Origin: JAJRXR01 sp041987545
GTDB lineage: Bacteria; Planctomycetota; Phycisphaerae; Phycisphaerales; UBA1924
Assembly: GCA_041987545.1 (NCBI GenBank)
Contig: JBHIWH010000009.1
Span: 1 to 64,000, forward strand
DNA: 64,000 bases
Reading direction: 5' to 3'
Part shown: positions 50,501-59,433 of the stretch, in pieces
Numbering within the stretch: position 1 is the stretch's first letter
Layout: the number at the start of each line of letters is the position of its first letter
Notes under the pieces: model-generated
Seen by the model: only the letters and a program-made list of their open reading frames with translations
Databases searched by the model: none
Told to the model about the DNA's origin: nothing
Translations under genes and position numbers: made by a program

Positions 50501-52957
50501 ATGCTCACCAACCAGTTCGGGAAGTTCATCGAAGGCGGGCGGGCGTACGCGATCACCGACCCCGCGACCCCGATGCCCTGGACGAACGTTATCTCGAACG
50601 GGCGGTACGGCCTGGTCGTCAGCCAGAACGGCGGCGGCTTCTCCTGGCTCGACCACTGCCAGCTCAACGTCCTCACCCGCTGGGAGATGGACCTGGCCCG
50701 CGACGACTCGGGCCGCTTCCTGTACCTGGCCGAGCTCGACGCCGACGCCGACGACCCGGGGTCGCTCTGGTCGCTCTCCCCCCACCCCTGCCGGGCGAGG
50801 TATGACGAGTTCCGCTGCGTCCACCGCCCGGGCATGACGACCTTCGAGACCGATCGCCGGGGAATCCGCGCCGCCTGGGACATCTGCGTCGCGCCCGACG
50901 ACCAGATCGAGCTCTGGCGCGTCCGGCTCGCGAACACCTCGGATCGCCCCCGCAGGCTCCGGCTCGGCGCCTACCTCGAGTGGTGCTGCGGGACCGCGCC
51001 CGATTCCAAGCGCGAGTTCCACCGCCTGTTCTTCACCACACGGCATGACGCCGAGCGCCACGCCGTCGTCGCGACCAAGAACATGTGGGACGCGCCGTTC
51101 GGCACCCCGGACGACCACTGGAACCGTCCCTGGCCCCACGCCGCGGCCCTCGCCATCTCTGGCGGGACGGGCAACACCTGGGCGACCAGCGACAAGGCCG
51201 ACTTCATGGGCCGCTACGGCGACCCGGCTCGCCCCGCCGGCATGCTCGCCGGCGTCGAGGGCCGATTCGGGCGCTTCGTCGACGCCTCGGGCGTCGTCGG
51301 GACCGATCTCGAACTCCCCGCCGGCGCCGAGGTGACGATCTGCTTCCGGCTCGGCGTCGCCGACGACCCCGCGGCCCTCGGCGACCTGCTCGACCGGTAC
51401 GGCTCGGGAGAGTCGATCGACCGCGCGTTCGACGCCGCGACCGCGGCCTGGGACGAGCGGCTCGCCCCGACGAGCGCCCGCACCGGCGCCGACGACTTCA
51501 ACCTCCTGATCTCGACCTGGCTGCCCTACCAGGCGATCAGCGCGCGGATGTGGGGCCGCAGCGGGTACTACCAGCAGTCCGGCGCGTTCGGGTACCGCGA
51601 CCAGCTCCAGGACAGCCAGCTCTGGCTCGCGCTCGACCCGGCCCGCTGCCGCGAGCAGGTCCTCCTGCACGCGGCCCACCAGTTCGCCGACGGGAGCGTC
51701 TACCACTGGTGGAACCCGATCACCGAGACGGGCCTTCGCACCGGCTGCTCGGACGACTACCTCTGGCTGCCCTTCATCGCCGCCTCGTACATCCGCGAGA
51801 CCGGCGAACTGTCCATCCTGAACGAAGAAACCCCGTTCGTCGATGACAAGGCAGGCGCGACGCTCGCCGAGCACGGCAAGCGGGCGATCGCCCGGGCGTT
51901 CTCCCGCATGAGCGACCGGGGCCTGCCCCTGATCGGCGAGAACGACTGGAACGACGGCCTCTCGCACGTGGGCGACGAGAAGCACGGCGAGTCCGTCTGG
52001 CTCGCGATGTTCCTGGGCGAGACCCTCCGCGAGTTCGGCCGGGCGCTGCGGGCCCATGGCGACGTCTCGACGGCCGACGAGTACGAGGGCAAACGCGCCG
52101 CGCTGCAAGAGTCGCTCGAGGCCCACTGCTGGGACGGCGCCTGGTACCGCCGCGCGACTGATCGCGCCGGCCGCTGGCTCGGCTCGTCCGACTGCATCGA
52201 GGGGCAGGTCTTTCTTAACGCGCAGACCTGGGCGATTTTGTCTGGCATGGGCGACGCCGAGCGCGCGACCCAGGCCTGGGCGTCGGTCAAGTCACGCCTG
52301 CTCACCGACTACGGCCCGCTGCTGCTCGCCCCCGCGTACACCGTCCCCGACGACAAGATCGGGTACCTGTCCAGGTACGCGCCGGGCGCCCGCGAGAACG
52401 GGGGCGTGTACATGCACGCGGCGACCTGGGCGCTGGCCGCGGCCTGCCGCCGGCGGGACACCGAGGCGGTCGCGGCGATCTGGGCCTCGATCTCGCCCCC
52501 GCTGCGCGGCGCGGACGCCGAGTCGTACGCCGCAGAGCCCTACGTCCTGCCCGGCAACGTGGACGGCCCCCTCTCGACAACCCCCGGCCGCGCCGGCTGG
52601 ACCTGGTACACCGGCTCGGCCGCCTGGCTGCACCGCGTCGGCCTCGAGTGGGTGATCGGCATTCGCCCGATCTGGGAGGGCCTGCGGATCGACCCCTGCC
52701 CGTTCCCGGCTCTGGGCGAGGTGGACGTCACCCGCGCGTGGCGGGGCCGGCGAATCCGCGTACGGTTCGACGCCGGGTCGTTCGACCCGGGCGTCGAGGC
52801 CCGCGTGACGCTCGACGGCCGGCCAGTCGCCGGCGGGCTGCTGACCGAGTCGATGATCCCCGAGAGAGGAGAGGCGGACGTGCGTGTCGGCTGGGTCCCG
52901 AGCCCGGGCGCGACCACGCACGTCCGCGTGCACTCGACCGAAAGGAGCAAGACATGA
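50501..52957 (+). CDS. GH94 beta-glucoside phosphorylase (cellobiose-phosphorylase-like)
   Basis: A cytoplasmic inverting phosphorylase of 818 residues without a signal peptide, cleaving a beta-glucosyl disaccharide or oligosaccharide with phosphate to glucose 1-phosphate. Motifs are NGRYGLVVSQNGGGFSW, SGAFGYRDQLQDSQ, the general-acid Asp485 in GENDWNDGLSHVG, and TTPGRAGWTWYTGSAAWLHR. The length suits cellobiose-type enzymes rather than the larger 1,2-oligoglucan phosphorylases, so the substrate is open. With the GH144-like enzyme upstream, a sophorose-type sugar is also possible. The stop overlaps the prepilin ATG (ATGA). Confidence 0.88.
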   Translation: MLTNQFGKFIEGGRAYAITDPATPMPWTNVISNGRYGLVVSQNGGGFSWLDHCQLNVLTRWEMDLARDDSGRFLYLAELDADADDPGSLWSLSPHPCRARYDEFRCVHRPGMTTFETDRRGIRAAWDICVAPDDQIELWRVRLANTSDRPRRLRLGAYLEWCCGTAPDSKREFHRLFFTTRHDAERHAVVATKNMWDAPFGTPDDHWNRPWPHAAALAISGGTGNTWATSDKADFMGRYGDPARPAGMLAGVEGRFGRFVDASGVVGTDLELPAGAEVTICFRLGVADDPAALGDLLDRYGSGESIDRAFDAATAAWDERLAPTSARTGADDFNLLISTWLPYQAISARMWGRSGYYQQSGAFGYRDQLQDSQLWLALDPARCREQVLLHAAHQFADGSVYHWWNPITETGLRTGCSDDYLWLPFIAASYIRETGELSILNEETPFVDDKAGATLAEHGKRAIARAFSRMSDRGLPLIGENDWNDGLSHVGDEKHGESVWLAMFLGETLREFGRALRAHGDVSTADEYEGKRAALQESLEAHCWDGAWYRRATDRAGRWLGSSDCIEGQVFLNAQTWAILSGMGDAERATQAWASVKSRLLTDYGPLLLAPAYTVPDDKIGYLSRYAPGARENGGVYMHAATWALAAACRRRDTEAVAAIWASISPPLRGADAESYAAEPYVLPGNVDGPLSTTPGRAGWTWYTGSAAWLHRVGLEWVIGIRPIWEGLRIDPCPFPALGEVDVTRAWRGRRIRVRFDAGSFDPGVEARVTLDGRPVAGGLLTESMIPERGEADVRVGWVPSPGATTHVRVHSTERSKT

Positions 52958-53763
52958 GGACCGCCGAAGCGAGGGACGAGAGGGGCCGCCGCCGCGATCC
53001 GGCCCGCGCCGCGTTCACGCTCATCGAGCTGCTCGTCGTCATCTCCATCATCGCCCTGCTGATCGGGATCCTGCTGCCCTCCCTGGGCAAGGCCCGGCAG
53101 ACGGCCAACGACGTCGTCTGCATGAGCAACCTCCGACAGATCGGCCTCGCCAACCAGATGTATCTCGACGACCAGAAGGACGGCGACGAGCGATTCATCG
53201 ACATCTACCCGTTCCTGGCCGGCAAGGAGACGAACCCGATCACGGGCAACCACGATTTCCGGGCCCACCGCTGGAACGCGATGCGCGTGCTCGACGACTA
53301 CCTCTCGGGCGCCGCCGAGAGCGGCGTGTTCGTCTGCCCCGCGGCCCAGGGCGCCTCGTCCGTGATCGACTCCCAGACACGCCAGTCCATGCAGGGCGGC
53401 GGGCGGATCCACGTTTTCGACTACGACCTCGACGGGACCGAGGAGTACACGGAGTACTGGTTCAACGACTCGGCGATGTTCGCCGGGCTTCCCAACTCGG
53501 GCGTCTCGGGCCAGCGTTGGCGCGCGGTCAAGCACCCCGAGGAGGTCGTCGTCGCGATCGATGCCGTGGACTGGATCCCCCGGCACCGCTCGCCCGCGGT
53601 CACCCAGCGGCTCAACGGCTTCGACACCGAGGGCAGCAGCTACATCCTCCGGGGCGACCAGCGGGTCGAGCTCAAGACCGAGGCCGAGTACATCCTGGGA
53701 CGCGACAAGTACAACTCGCAGATCAACTTCTGGAACTGGGGCCACTTCTACCCCGACTCCTGA
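52954..53763 (+). CDS. Type II secretion/type IV prepilin-like protein
   Basis: A 269-residue pseudopilin of the kind abundant in planctomycetes. After a 20-residue basic leader comes the prepilin cleavage and assembly segment AFTLIELLVVISIIALLIGI. The globular part begins LGKARQTANDVVCMSNLRQIG and has a CPAAQ cysteine region. The C-terminus NSQINFWNWGHFYPDS takes the place of the H-x9-DG motif seen in DUF1559 relatives. AAAGGAG precedes the ATG, which overlaps the GH94 stop. Co-expression with a glucan phosphorylase suggests a role in handling the same substrate outside the cell (inference). Confidence 0.87.
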   Translation: MRTAEARDERGRRRDPARAAFTLIELLVVISIIALLIGILLPSLGKARQTANDVVCMSNLRQIGLANQMYLDDQKDGDERFIDIYPFLAGKETNPITGNHDFRAHRWNAMRVLDDYLSGAAESGVFVCPAAQGASSVIDSQTRQSMQGGGRIHVFDYDLDGTEEYTEYWFNDSAMFAGLPNSGVSGQRWRAVKHPEEVVVAIDAVDWIPRHRSPAVTQRLNGFDTEGSSYILRGDQRVELKTEAEYILGRDKYNSQINFWNWGHFYPDS

Positions 53764-53781
53764 TCCGGAGGGCCGGCCGAC

Positions 53782-54141
53782 ATGGGACTCCGCGACGCGA
53801 TCAACAAGAAACCCTGGATCGGCTGGCTCGTCGCCGGTGTGTTCGCGGTCGCCGCCGCCTGGTTCATGTACAAGGGCATGGGCAGCGACGCCCCCGATTC
53901 ACTCGAGCGCCGCTCGCAGCAGGTCACGATCCGCTGCACCGAGACCGGCGAGGAGTGGACGATGAACCGCGGCGAGTTCGAGCGGCTCCTGCTGCTCCAG
54001 CCCGGGTCGATCGACCCCGACGGCGGCATCCCGAGCCAGTTCGCCGACGGGCGCCCGACCGGCGTGCTCGTAGACAAGGACGAGTGGACGGAGACCGTCG
54101 ACCGGATCAACGCGATGAAGCGGTCGGTTCAGGGACCCTGA
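53782..54141 (+). CDS. Small single-pass membrane protein next to the prepilin
   Basis: A 119-residue protein with one hydrophobic segment (about 13-32, IGWLVAGVFAVAAAWFMY) and a soluble part with the motif VTIRCTETGEEWTMNRGEFERLL. I recall small proteins of this kind beside prepilin genes in planctomycetes, but no function is established. It follows the prepilin by 18 bp. Its end overlaps the convergent transporter gene by 13 bp. Confidence 0.72.
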   Translation: MGLRDAINKKPWIGWLVAGVFAVAAAWFMYKGMGSDAPDSLERRSQQVTIRCTETGEEWTMNRGEFERLLLLQPGSIDPDGGIPSQFADGRPTGVLVDKDEWTETVDRINAMKRSVQGP

Positions 54142-55655
54142 GCGGGCTCGTCGCCCTCTGATTCTGCTCCGCGCGCCGCGCCGCACTCCGGGCAGGGCGA
54201 TCCCACAGGCACGCCCGACATGTCGTACCCGCACCCATCGCAGCTCGGCGTCCGCCTCGCCTCCAGCCGCCGCTTGACCTCGTACGCCCGGTCCTCCGAC
54301 AGCGGGTAGATCCGCACCAAGAGGAACGAGGCAACGCACAGCACGATCGGGATCCCGATCTCGAAGACCCGGAGCAGCAGCAGCGTCCGCGGCGTCTGGA
54401 TGTCGGACTTCTCGTCGAACGCGGTCAGCTCGATCAGCACCCCCGCGATGAAGTACGCCCCGGCCATGCCCATCTTCATGAACCACCAGAAGACGGCGTA
54501 GTAGGCGCCCTCTGATCTGGTCCCGGTGCGCAGATCGTCCTCGTCGCAGACGTCCGCGACCATCGCGCTGGCGAGGGTGAAGAACATCAGCATGCCCGCC
54601 GAGAGCATCGCCGTCGGCCCCAGCACCAGGTAGGGCAGGTCCGGGTCGTAGCAGACGATCTTGGAGACCTGGGCCCCGCCCATCAGCGCGATCGCGATGA
54701 TCAGCGTCTTGGACTTGCCGATCCGCTTGCTGATGAAGTTGAGGGGGAACACCGCCAGGACGGCGGTCACCGCCCAGACCGTGCCGCCCCATCCCAGCAG
54801 CACGGAGGCCGCCTGCTTGTCCCCGCCATACAGATAGAAGATCGAGATGTAGTTCGCGAACCCGTTGACGAGGTTGAAGCCCATCACGGTCGCGAAGATG
54901 ATCGCGACCAGGATCAGGAAGGTCCGGTTGCGGAGGGTCTGGCCCATGCTGGCCCGCAGGGAGACCCGCTTCTGGGCGATCGCCTGGTCCAGGCGCCGCT
55001 CCTTGCACAGGAGCGCGCACGCGAAGGCCGGCACGAGCACGAGCACGGCCGCCAGGTACGCGACGTTCCGCATCCCGTCGACCTCGTCGCCGCCGGCGCC
55101 CTTGAACAGCGACCAGTTGGCCATCGCGTAGAACCACGGCGTGGCGATGGCCCCGACGTTGCCCACGAAGCTCTTGACGCTGAAGAGCTTTGTCCGCTCG
55201 TGGTAGTCGGCGGTCATCTCCATGCCGAGGGCGCCGTGCGGGATCTCGAACATCGTGACGGCGGTGTAGAAGACGAGCGAGGCGATCAGGAAGTACCAGA
55301 ACTGGGCCGTCGCGTCCCAGCCCCGGGGCACGGACCACATCATCACGAACGTGCCGGCGACGAGGATCCCGCCGACGAGGATGTACGGGCGCCGTCGCCC
55401 CCAGCGCGAGCGCGTGTTGTCGGAGAGGTGCCCCATGAGGGGATCGGTGAACGCGTCCCAGAGGCGCGGCGCCATCTGGGCCAGGCCCACCAGGATCGCG
55501 CTGATCCCCAGCCCGACGTTGACGATCAGCCCCGAGAGCTGCCCGACCGAGTTGAACAGCGCGATCGGGACGAACCCGCCCATGCCGTACGCGACGAGCT
55601 GGACCCACGGGATCCGGTCTCGGGCGGCGGTCTGGTGGTGGGCGTGTTCCGGCAC
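54129..55655 (-). CDS. GPH/MFS-type glycoside:cation symporter with zinc-ribbon tail
   Basis: A 508-residue transporter with about twelve helices, of the glycoside-pentoside-hexuronide (MelB-like) branch. The signature is LWDAFTDPLMGHLSDNTRSRWGRRRPYIL in the 2-3 loop (the stretch is split here: DAFTDPLMGHLSDN, then RWGRRRPYI), with FEIPHGALGMEMT and DLRTGTRSEGAYYAVFWW. It would import the oligosaccharides released outside. Unusually, a zinc ribbon (CDGCGYDMSG...CPECG) and an acidic tail of about 20 residues follow the last helix. It is transcribed opposite to GH94, and no LacI-type operator is visible at its start. Confidence 0.88.
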   Translation of the reverse strand: MPEHAHHQTAARDRIPWVQLVAYGMGGFVPIALFNSVGQLSGLIVNVGLGISAILVGLAQMAPRLWDAFTDPLMGHLSDNTRSRWGRRRPYILVGGILVAGTFVMMWSVPRGWDATAQFWYFLIASLVFYTAVTMFEIPHGALGMEMTADYHERTKLFSVKSFVGNVGAIATPWFYAMANWSLFKGAGGDEVDGMRNVAYLAAVLVLVPAFACALLCKERRLDQAIAQKRVSLRASMGQTLRNRTFLILVAIIFATVMGFNLVNGFANYISIFYLYGGDKQAASVLLGWGGTVWAVTAVLAVFPLNFISKRIGKSKTLIIAIALMGGAQVSKIVCYDPDLPYLVLGPTAMLSAGMLMFFTLASAMVADVCDEDDLRTGTRSEGAYYAVFWWFMKMGMAGAYFIAGVLIELTAFDEKSDIQTPRTLLLLRVFEIGIPIVLCVASFLLVRIYPLSEDRAYEVKRRLEARRTPSCDGCGYDMSGVPVGSPCPECGAARGAESEGDEPAQGP

Positions 55656-55711
55656 GGGCGTCCTGCGGCCTACTGGTTGCTCGGAGTCTCCCGCGCGGGG
55701 GGAGTTGAATC

Positions 55712-55743
55712 AAAACGCCCCACGGCGTGAACACCGCGGGGCG
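55712..55743 (-). terminator. Rho-independent terminator of the dockerin-tailed gene
   Basis: On the minus strand CGCCCC and GGGGCG pair with an inner CGG/CCG, and TTTTGATT follows. It ends the gene at 55777-56628, ahead of the transporter gene. Confidence 0.8.
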
Positions 55744-55776
55744 GGTGGGAACCGTTTCGGGCTGTCGGGCCCGTGG

Positions 55777-56628
55777 TTACGGGCAGCCGGCGCTGAACTG
55801 GCCCAGGAACTCGAGCACGTCGGAGAAGTCCCACGTGCCGAACGGGGCGGCCAGGTCGGCGGCCGCGTCCTGGGCGCTGAACGCCGTCAGGAACGCCAGC
55901 ACGTCGGAGAAGTCGAGCACGTTGTACGGCTCGGCCAGGTCGGCGTCGTTGCACCCCGGGCTCAGCTCGCCCTGGATCAGGCACAGGTCGTCCCAGAACA
56001 TCCGCCCGGTCGATGTCGCGCCGCCGGTGAAACGCTGAAGCAGGACGCTGACGCTGGTGGCGTAGGGCGGGAAGTCGCCGACGGCCTGCATGTCCTCGTC
56101 GGTGAATGTCGCCTGGAATCGGACCCACTCACCGCCCGTCTCGGACAGCGGGACGTCGAACTCGACGGAGGTGTAGATCGAGAAGTTCGGCGGCTCGCGG
56201 CGGAACTCGAGCTTGATGCCGTTGCGGTCCTCCCCGGAGATCGTCTCGCCCTCGGGGATGAGGTAGTACCCGATGATGTGGACGTCGCCGCCGAGGTAGA
56301 CATAGTCCGGGTCGTAGAGGTCCGACCCGTCCGGGAGGAAGAAGTTGGTGGTCCAGCCGCGGAAGTTGTCGCCACCGCCGGCCGCGGGCGGGAGCATGAG
56401 GGACTTGGAGCCGGTGCGGACTTCCGCGCCCGGGTCGTTGATGTCGATGTACCCGGCGGCGCCGACGTTGATGCCGTCCCAGCCCAGGGCCAGAGCGGTG
56501 TTGTCCGGGTTCTCTGTCTCGAACCCGGGGTTGAGCAAGAGGTTGGCGTCGTCGTTGGCCGACGCGGGGGCGCCCAGGGCGGCGGCGGTCGCGGCGGCCA
56601 CCGCGATGCGGGTCACGGTTCGGTTCAT
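55777..56628 (-). CDS. Secreted carbohydrate-binding-like protein with dockerin-like tail
   Basis: A 283-residue exported protein. A signal peptide (about 1-24) precedes a beta-sandwich (about 28-210) opening with LLLNPGFETENPD, the start typical of CBM4/9-like or other galactose-binding-fold modules. The tail has two dockerin-like units, LDFSDVLAFLTAFS and WDFSDVLEFLGQFS, ending GCP. AAGGAG precedes the ATG. A promoter with a LacI-type operator lies upstream, so it belongs to the regulon and may bind the glucan at the cell surface (inference). Confidence 0.83.
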   Translation of the reverse strand: MNRTVTRIAVAAATAAALGAPASANDDANLLLNPGFETENPDNTALALGWDGINVGAAGYIDINDPGAEVRTGSKSLMLPPAAGGGDNFRGWTTNFFLPDGSDLYDPDYVYLGGDVHIIGYYLIPEGETISGEDRNGIKLEFRREPPNFSIYTSVEFDVPLSETGGEWVRFQATFTDEDMQAVGDFPPYATSVSVLLQRFTGGATSTGRMFWDDLCLIQGELSPGCNDADLAEPYNVLDFSDVLAFLTAFSAQDAAADLAAPFGTWDFSDVLEFLGQFSAGCP

Positions 56629-56696
56629 GTGTCGCACTCCTTCCGAGGGTTCGGCGCGGGATCCCGGGCTCTGGCGTCGCGGGCCGCGCCACTCAC

Positions 56697-56724
56697 AATG
56701 TAAAGGTTTACATCGCCTCGTCAA
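56697..56724 (-). promoter_or_regulatory. Promoter with operator 3 (TGTAAACCTTTACA on the minus strand)
   Basis: On the minus strand TTGACG (56719-56724) and TACATT (56697-56702) are 16 bp apart. The 14-bp operator (56699-56712) covers the spacer and most of the -10, as expected for repression. Confidence 0.78.
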
Positions 56725-56849
56725 GCCCCGTCGCCCAAACTCTCGACCATCCGTACATTTGCCGCACATGCTCGCCGGGCGGACCCGCCAACGGCCGGGT
56801 CGGGGGACCCGCGGCGCCCCGACGACGGAACGCGCTGGATGGCAGCCCT

Positions 56850-56932
56850 CGCGGCGGAGGGAGTCGAACCGGGAGGCGACCGCCATCGAGGCGGTCTGCA
56901 CCAAGCCCCGGCCGACCACTCGGATCGCCGAG
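56850..56932 (-). pseudogene. Degenerate tRNA-Ser-like sequence
   Basis: On the minus strand there is a perfect 5-bp anticodon stem with loop CTCGATG (56879-56895, anticodon position CGA), a GGTTCGACTCC T-loop-like segment, a CCGAGTGGTCGG D-arm-like segment and a possible acceptor with 6 of 7 pairs. The T-stem has only two pairs, the D region is about ten bases too long and CCA is absent, so it is not a working tRNA. The rest of the 408-bp spacer 56629-57036 holds only the promoter at 56697. Confidence 0.3.
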
Positions 56933-57036
56933 CACCCGGGGGCGCCGCGGCACGGGGCGGAGCGGGGCGTCGCGGCGCTGGAATCGCCCGGTCCGGCGTG
57001 TCGGCCGGGCGGGCGGTGAAGCACGGTGCGGGGCCG

Positions 57037-59433
57037 CTACGGGCAGCCGGCGCCAAACGCGTTCAGGAACGCGACGACGTCAGAGAAGTCGAAGATCCCG
57101 AGGGGGGCCGCGAAGTCGGCCGCGGGGTCCTCGGCGCCGAAGGCGGACAGGAAGGCGACTACGTCGGAGAAGTCGAGGACGCCGAACGGGAGGGCGAGGT
57201 CGGCCGGGCAGGGATTCCCCGTGCACGAGACGCCCAAGATCCGCACGTCGTCGATGCCCGCCTCCACAACAGAGCCGGCGCCCAGGTCGCTGGCGACGAA
57301 CTTGACGCGGATCGTCGAGGTCAGGCCGACGAAATCGCCGACGTTGAACCCCGCCTCGATCCAGCCACCCGACGTCCCGGCGCCGGCGGGCCCGACCGTT
57401 TCGACGAGCACGTAGTTCGCCCCGTCGTCCTCCGAGACGAACACCTGGAACACGTCCGCGTTGGGCGCCGCGCCCGCGCTGTTGGAGTACCACCGCGCGT
57501 ACGAGATCGTCGCGGACTCCGTGCCGGTCAGGTCGATCTGGTTGCTCACCAGCGAGGTCGTGCCGCCATCGACGTCGTTCTCGCCCAACGCGCCGCCGGG
57601 GCTCCCCTGGCCGGTGACCCACGCGAGGACGCCGCTGGCGGTGTTGTCGTCCTCCGGCTGCGCCCCGGTGCCGTTCGGGTCCACGCGGACCCAGACGCCC
57701 GTTGTCGCGTCGTCGCCGGGCGCCCCCGCCGAGAAGCCGACGGCTGTCTCGAAGTCGTACAGGTCGTCCAGATCCACCTGATCCGCGGCCAGCGCGCTGA
57801 ACACGCTCGATGCGCCGGCAGGCGCGGAGACGACGCTGCCCGATTCAAGCTCGAACGAGATGAAGTACTCCACGTTCGCGGGGCACTTGGCCGGCGCCGG
57901 GAAGGTGGCCGTGAAGCTCGTCGCCGAGTCGGGGACGAGCGCGAACTGCTGGAACCCCGAGCCCGTGTCGACATGGAACGTCCCGCTGCCCACAACGATG
58001 GGATCGGCCTCCGAGGGGACGATCTCGACGTTCAGCGTCTCGCCGCCGGCCGAGGAGAGCAGGCTGGGCAGCCCCTCCGGGAACAGGATCTCGAGGCCGG
58101 TGACGAACTGGCCGCCGGCGGACTCGATCGCGTCGCGGAAGACGGCGGTGCCGGTCCACCAGGAGATGTCCCCGTACACGCTCGTGCTCGTCGTGCCGCC
58201 CGAGAGGACGCCCGCGATCACCCACTCGCTCCCGAACTGGACCAGGACCGGGCCGCCGCTGTCGCCGGGCGCGGTCGTCGCCTCGAACTCGACCGGGGTC
58301 GAGCTGCTGGTCGGGATCGTGTTGGCGCCGGTGGTGCCGTTGTCGAAGTCGGTCGAGATGATGTTGGACCCGCCCGCGCTGGCCGGGCTGCCGTAGGCGT
58401 CGATGATGTTCTCGCCGCCCCAGCGGAAGCCATCGCCGGAGAAGCCGTGCCCGGTGCTGCCGAGTCCGTTGTACCCGTAGCCGAGGGTCGCGCAGAGCAT
58501 GCCCTCGAGTTCGTCCGTCTCGTCGATCAGCCGCATGGGCTCGGCGATGTTGGCGGGGACCGTGCCGTTGAGCACGTGGATGGACACGTCGCCGCCGTCC
58601 AGCAGCGAGCCGCCGCCGGCCGGGAGAGTCGACGACTGAACCGTGATGGTGAAGTCGGCGCTGTTCGAGTTGTCACCGAATCTGACGAGGTCGCCGGCGC
58701 CGATGCCGCAGTGGCGTGCGCAGAGGACGAGGTTGGGCGCGATCAGCGTGCCGGAGCACCCGCCCACGCGGATAACGGCGTCGAACGGCGCGGCGTAGTC
58801 CCTCGAGCCCTGGGCGCCGATCGTGTTGTTGATCACGATACGGGGGTAGACATCGCCGGCGGTCTCGGGCGATCCCGCGGCGTAGGTCTTGGTGTCGATC
58901 TGTCGCTGGCTCAGCACGTCGCCGGATGCCGGATCGATGACCATCTCGAAGTGCGTCGGGCTGGCCGGCGCCCCGAGATCGGCCAGCGACGTGGTCACCT
59001 CCCACGCCAGGACGGCCTCGTCGCCGACGCGGAACCAGACCAGCTCGGCGACCGAGTCGATCGCCTCGGGCAGGAACTCCTCGGCCAGGTCGACGACCAC
59101 GTCCCGCGTGAAGTTCATCGGGCCGCGACGCAGGGCCAGATCCGCCGTCGAGTCGTCGAAGACCTTCGCCACCGATCCGTCGGCGTTCTCGATCACGAAG
59201 ACCCGGGCGCCGTGGAGCGGGAGATCACCGATGAACTTCTGGAACACCATCGCGTCCGACGGAGCGCGCTTCCCCGGCTCCACCAGCTCGATGCGGGAAT
59301 CGCCTTGCTGCAGGTACGCGGTGGCCTCGCCGCTGGCCAGGTGCGCCCGAACGCTCGCCTCGTCCGCGAAGCACAGCCCGCTCATCCACAGGCCGCCCGC
59401 AATCGCCACTCCTGTCACTCTCAATGCCTTCAT
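57037..59433 (-). CDS. Secreted trypsin-like serine protease with dockerin-like tail
   Basis: A 798-residue exported protease. A signal peptide (about 1-23) and a propeptide-like region with FTP-like features (about 60-185) precede an S1 domain whose triad is His241 (LVLCARHC, where most have TAAHC), Asp282 (GGDVSIHVL) and Ser392 (APGDSGGPV). An Ig-like and a jelly-roll domain (about 440-735) follow, and the tail has two dockerin-like units ending GCP. The ATG has no strong Shine-Dalgarno. It stands next to the CHAT/TPR genes on the same strand, and the 175-bp spacer between them holds no clear terminator. Confidence 0.87.
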   Translation of the reverse strand: MKALRVTGVAIAGGLWMSGLCFADEASVRAHLASGEATAYLQQGDSRIELVEPGKRAPSDAMVFQKFIGDLPLHGARVFVIENADGSVAKVFDDSTADLALRRGPMNFTRDVVVDLAEEFLPEAIDSVAELVWFRVGDEAVLAWEVTTSLADLGAPASPTHFEMVIDPASGDVLSQRQIDTKTYAAGSPETAGDVYPRIVINNTIGAQGSRDYAAPFDAVIRVGGCSGTLIAPNLVLCARHCGIGAGDLVRFGDNSNSADFTITVQSSTLPAGGGSLLDGGDVSIHVLNGTVPANIAEPMRLIDETDELEGMLCATLGYGYNGLGSTGHGFSGDGFRWGGENIIDAYGSPASAGGSNIISTDFDNGTTGANTIPTSSSTPVEFEATTAPGDSGGPVLVQFGSEWVIAGVLSGGTTSTSVYGDISWWTGTAVFRDAIESAGGQFVTGLEILFPEGLPSLLSSAGGETLNVEIVPSEADPIVVGSGTFHVDTGSGFQQFALVPDSATSFTATFPAPAKCPANVEYFISFELESGSVVSAPAGASSVFSALAADQVDLDDLYDFETAVGFSAGAPGDDATTGVWVRVDPNGTGAQPEDDNTASGVLAWVTGQGSPGGALGENDVDGGTTSLVSNQIDLTGTESATISYARWYSNSAGAAPNADVFQVFVSEDDGANYVLVETVGPAGAGTSGGWIEAGFNVGDFVGLTSTIRVKFVASDLGAGSVVEAGIDDVRILGVSCTGNPCPADLALPFGVLDFSDVVAFLSAFGAEDPAADFAAPLGIFDFSDVVAFLNAFGAGCP

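Noticed and set aside
56850..56932. A functional tRNA-Ser gene
   Set aside because: Only two T-stem pairs form, the D region is too long and no CCA is present. It is kept only as a degenerate remnant.
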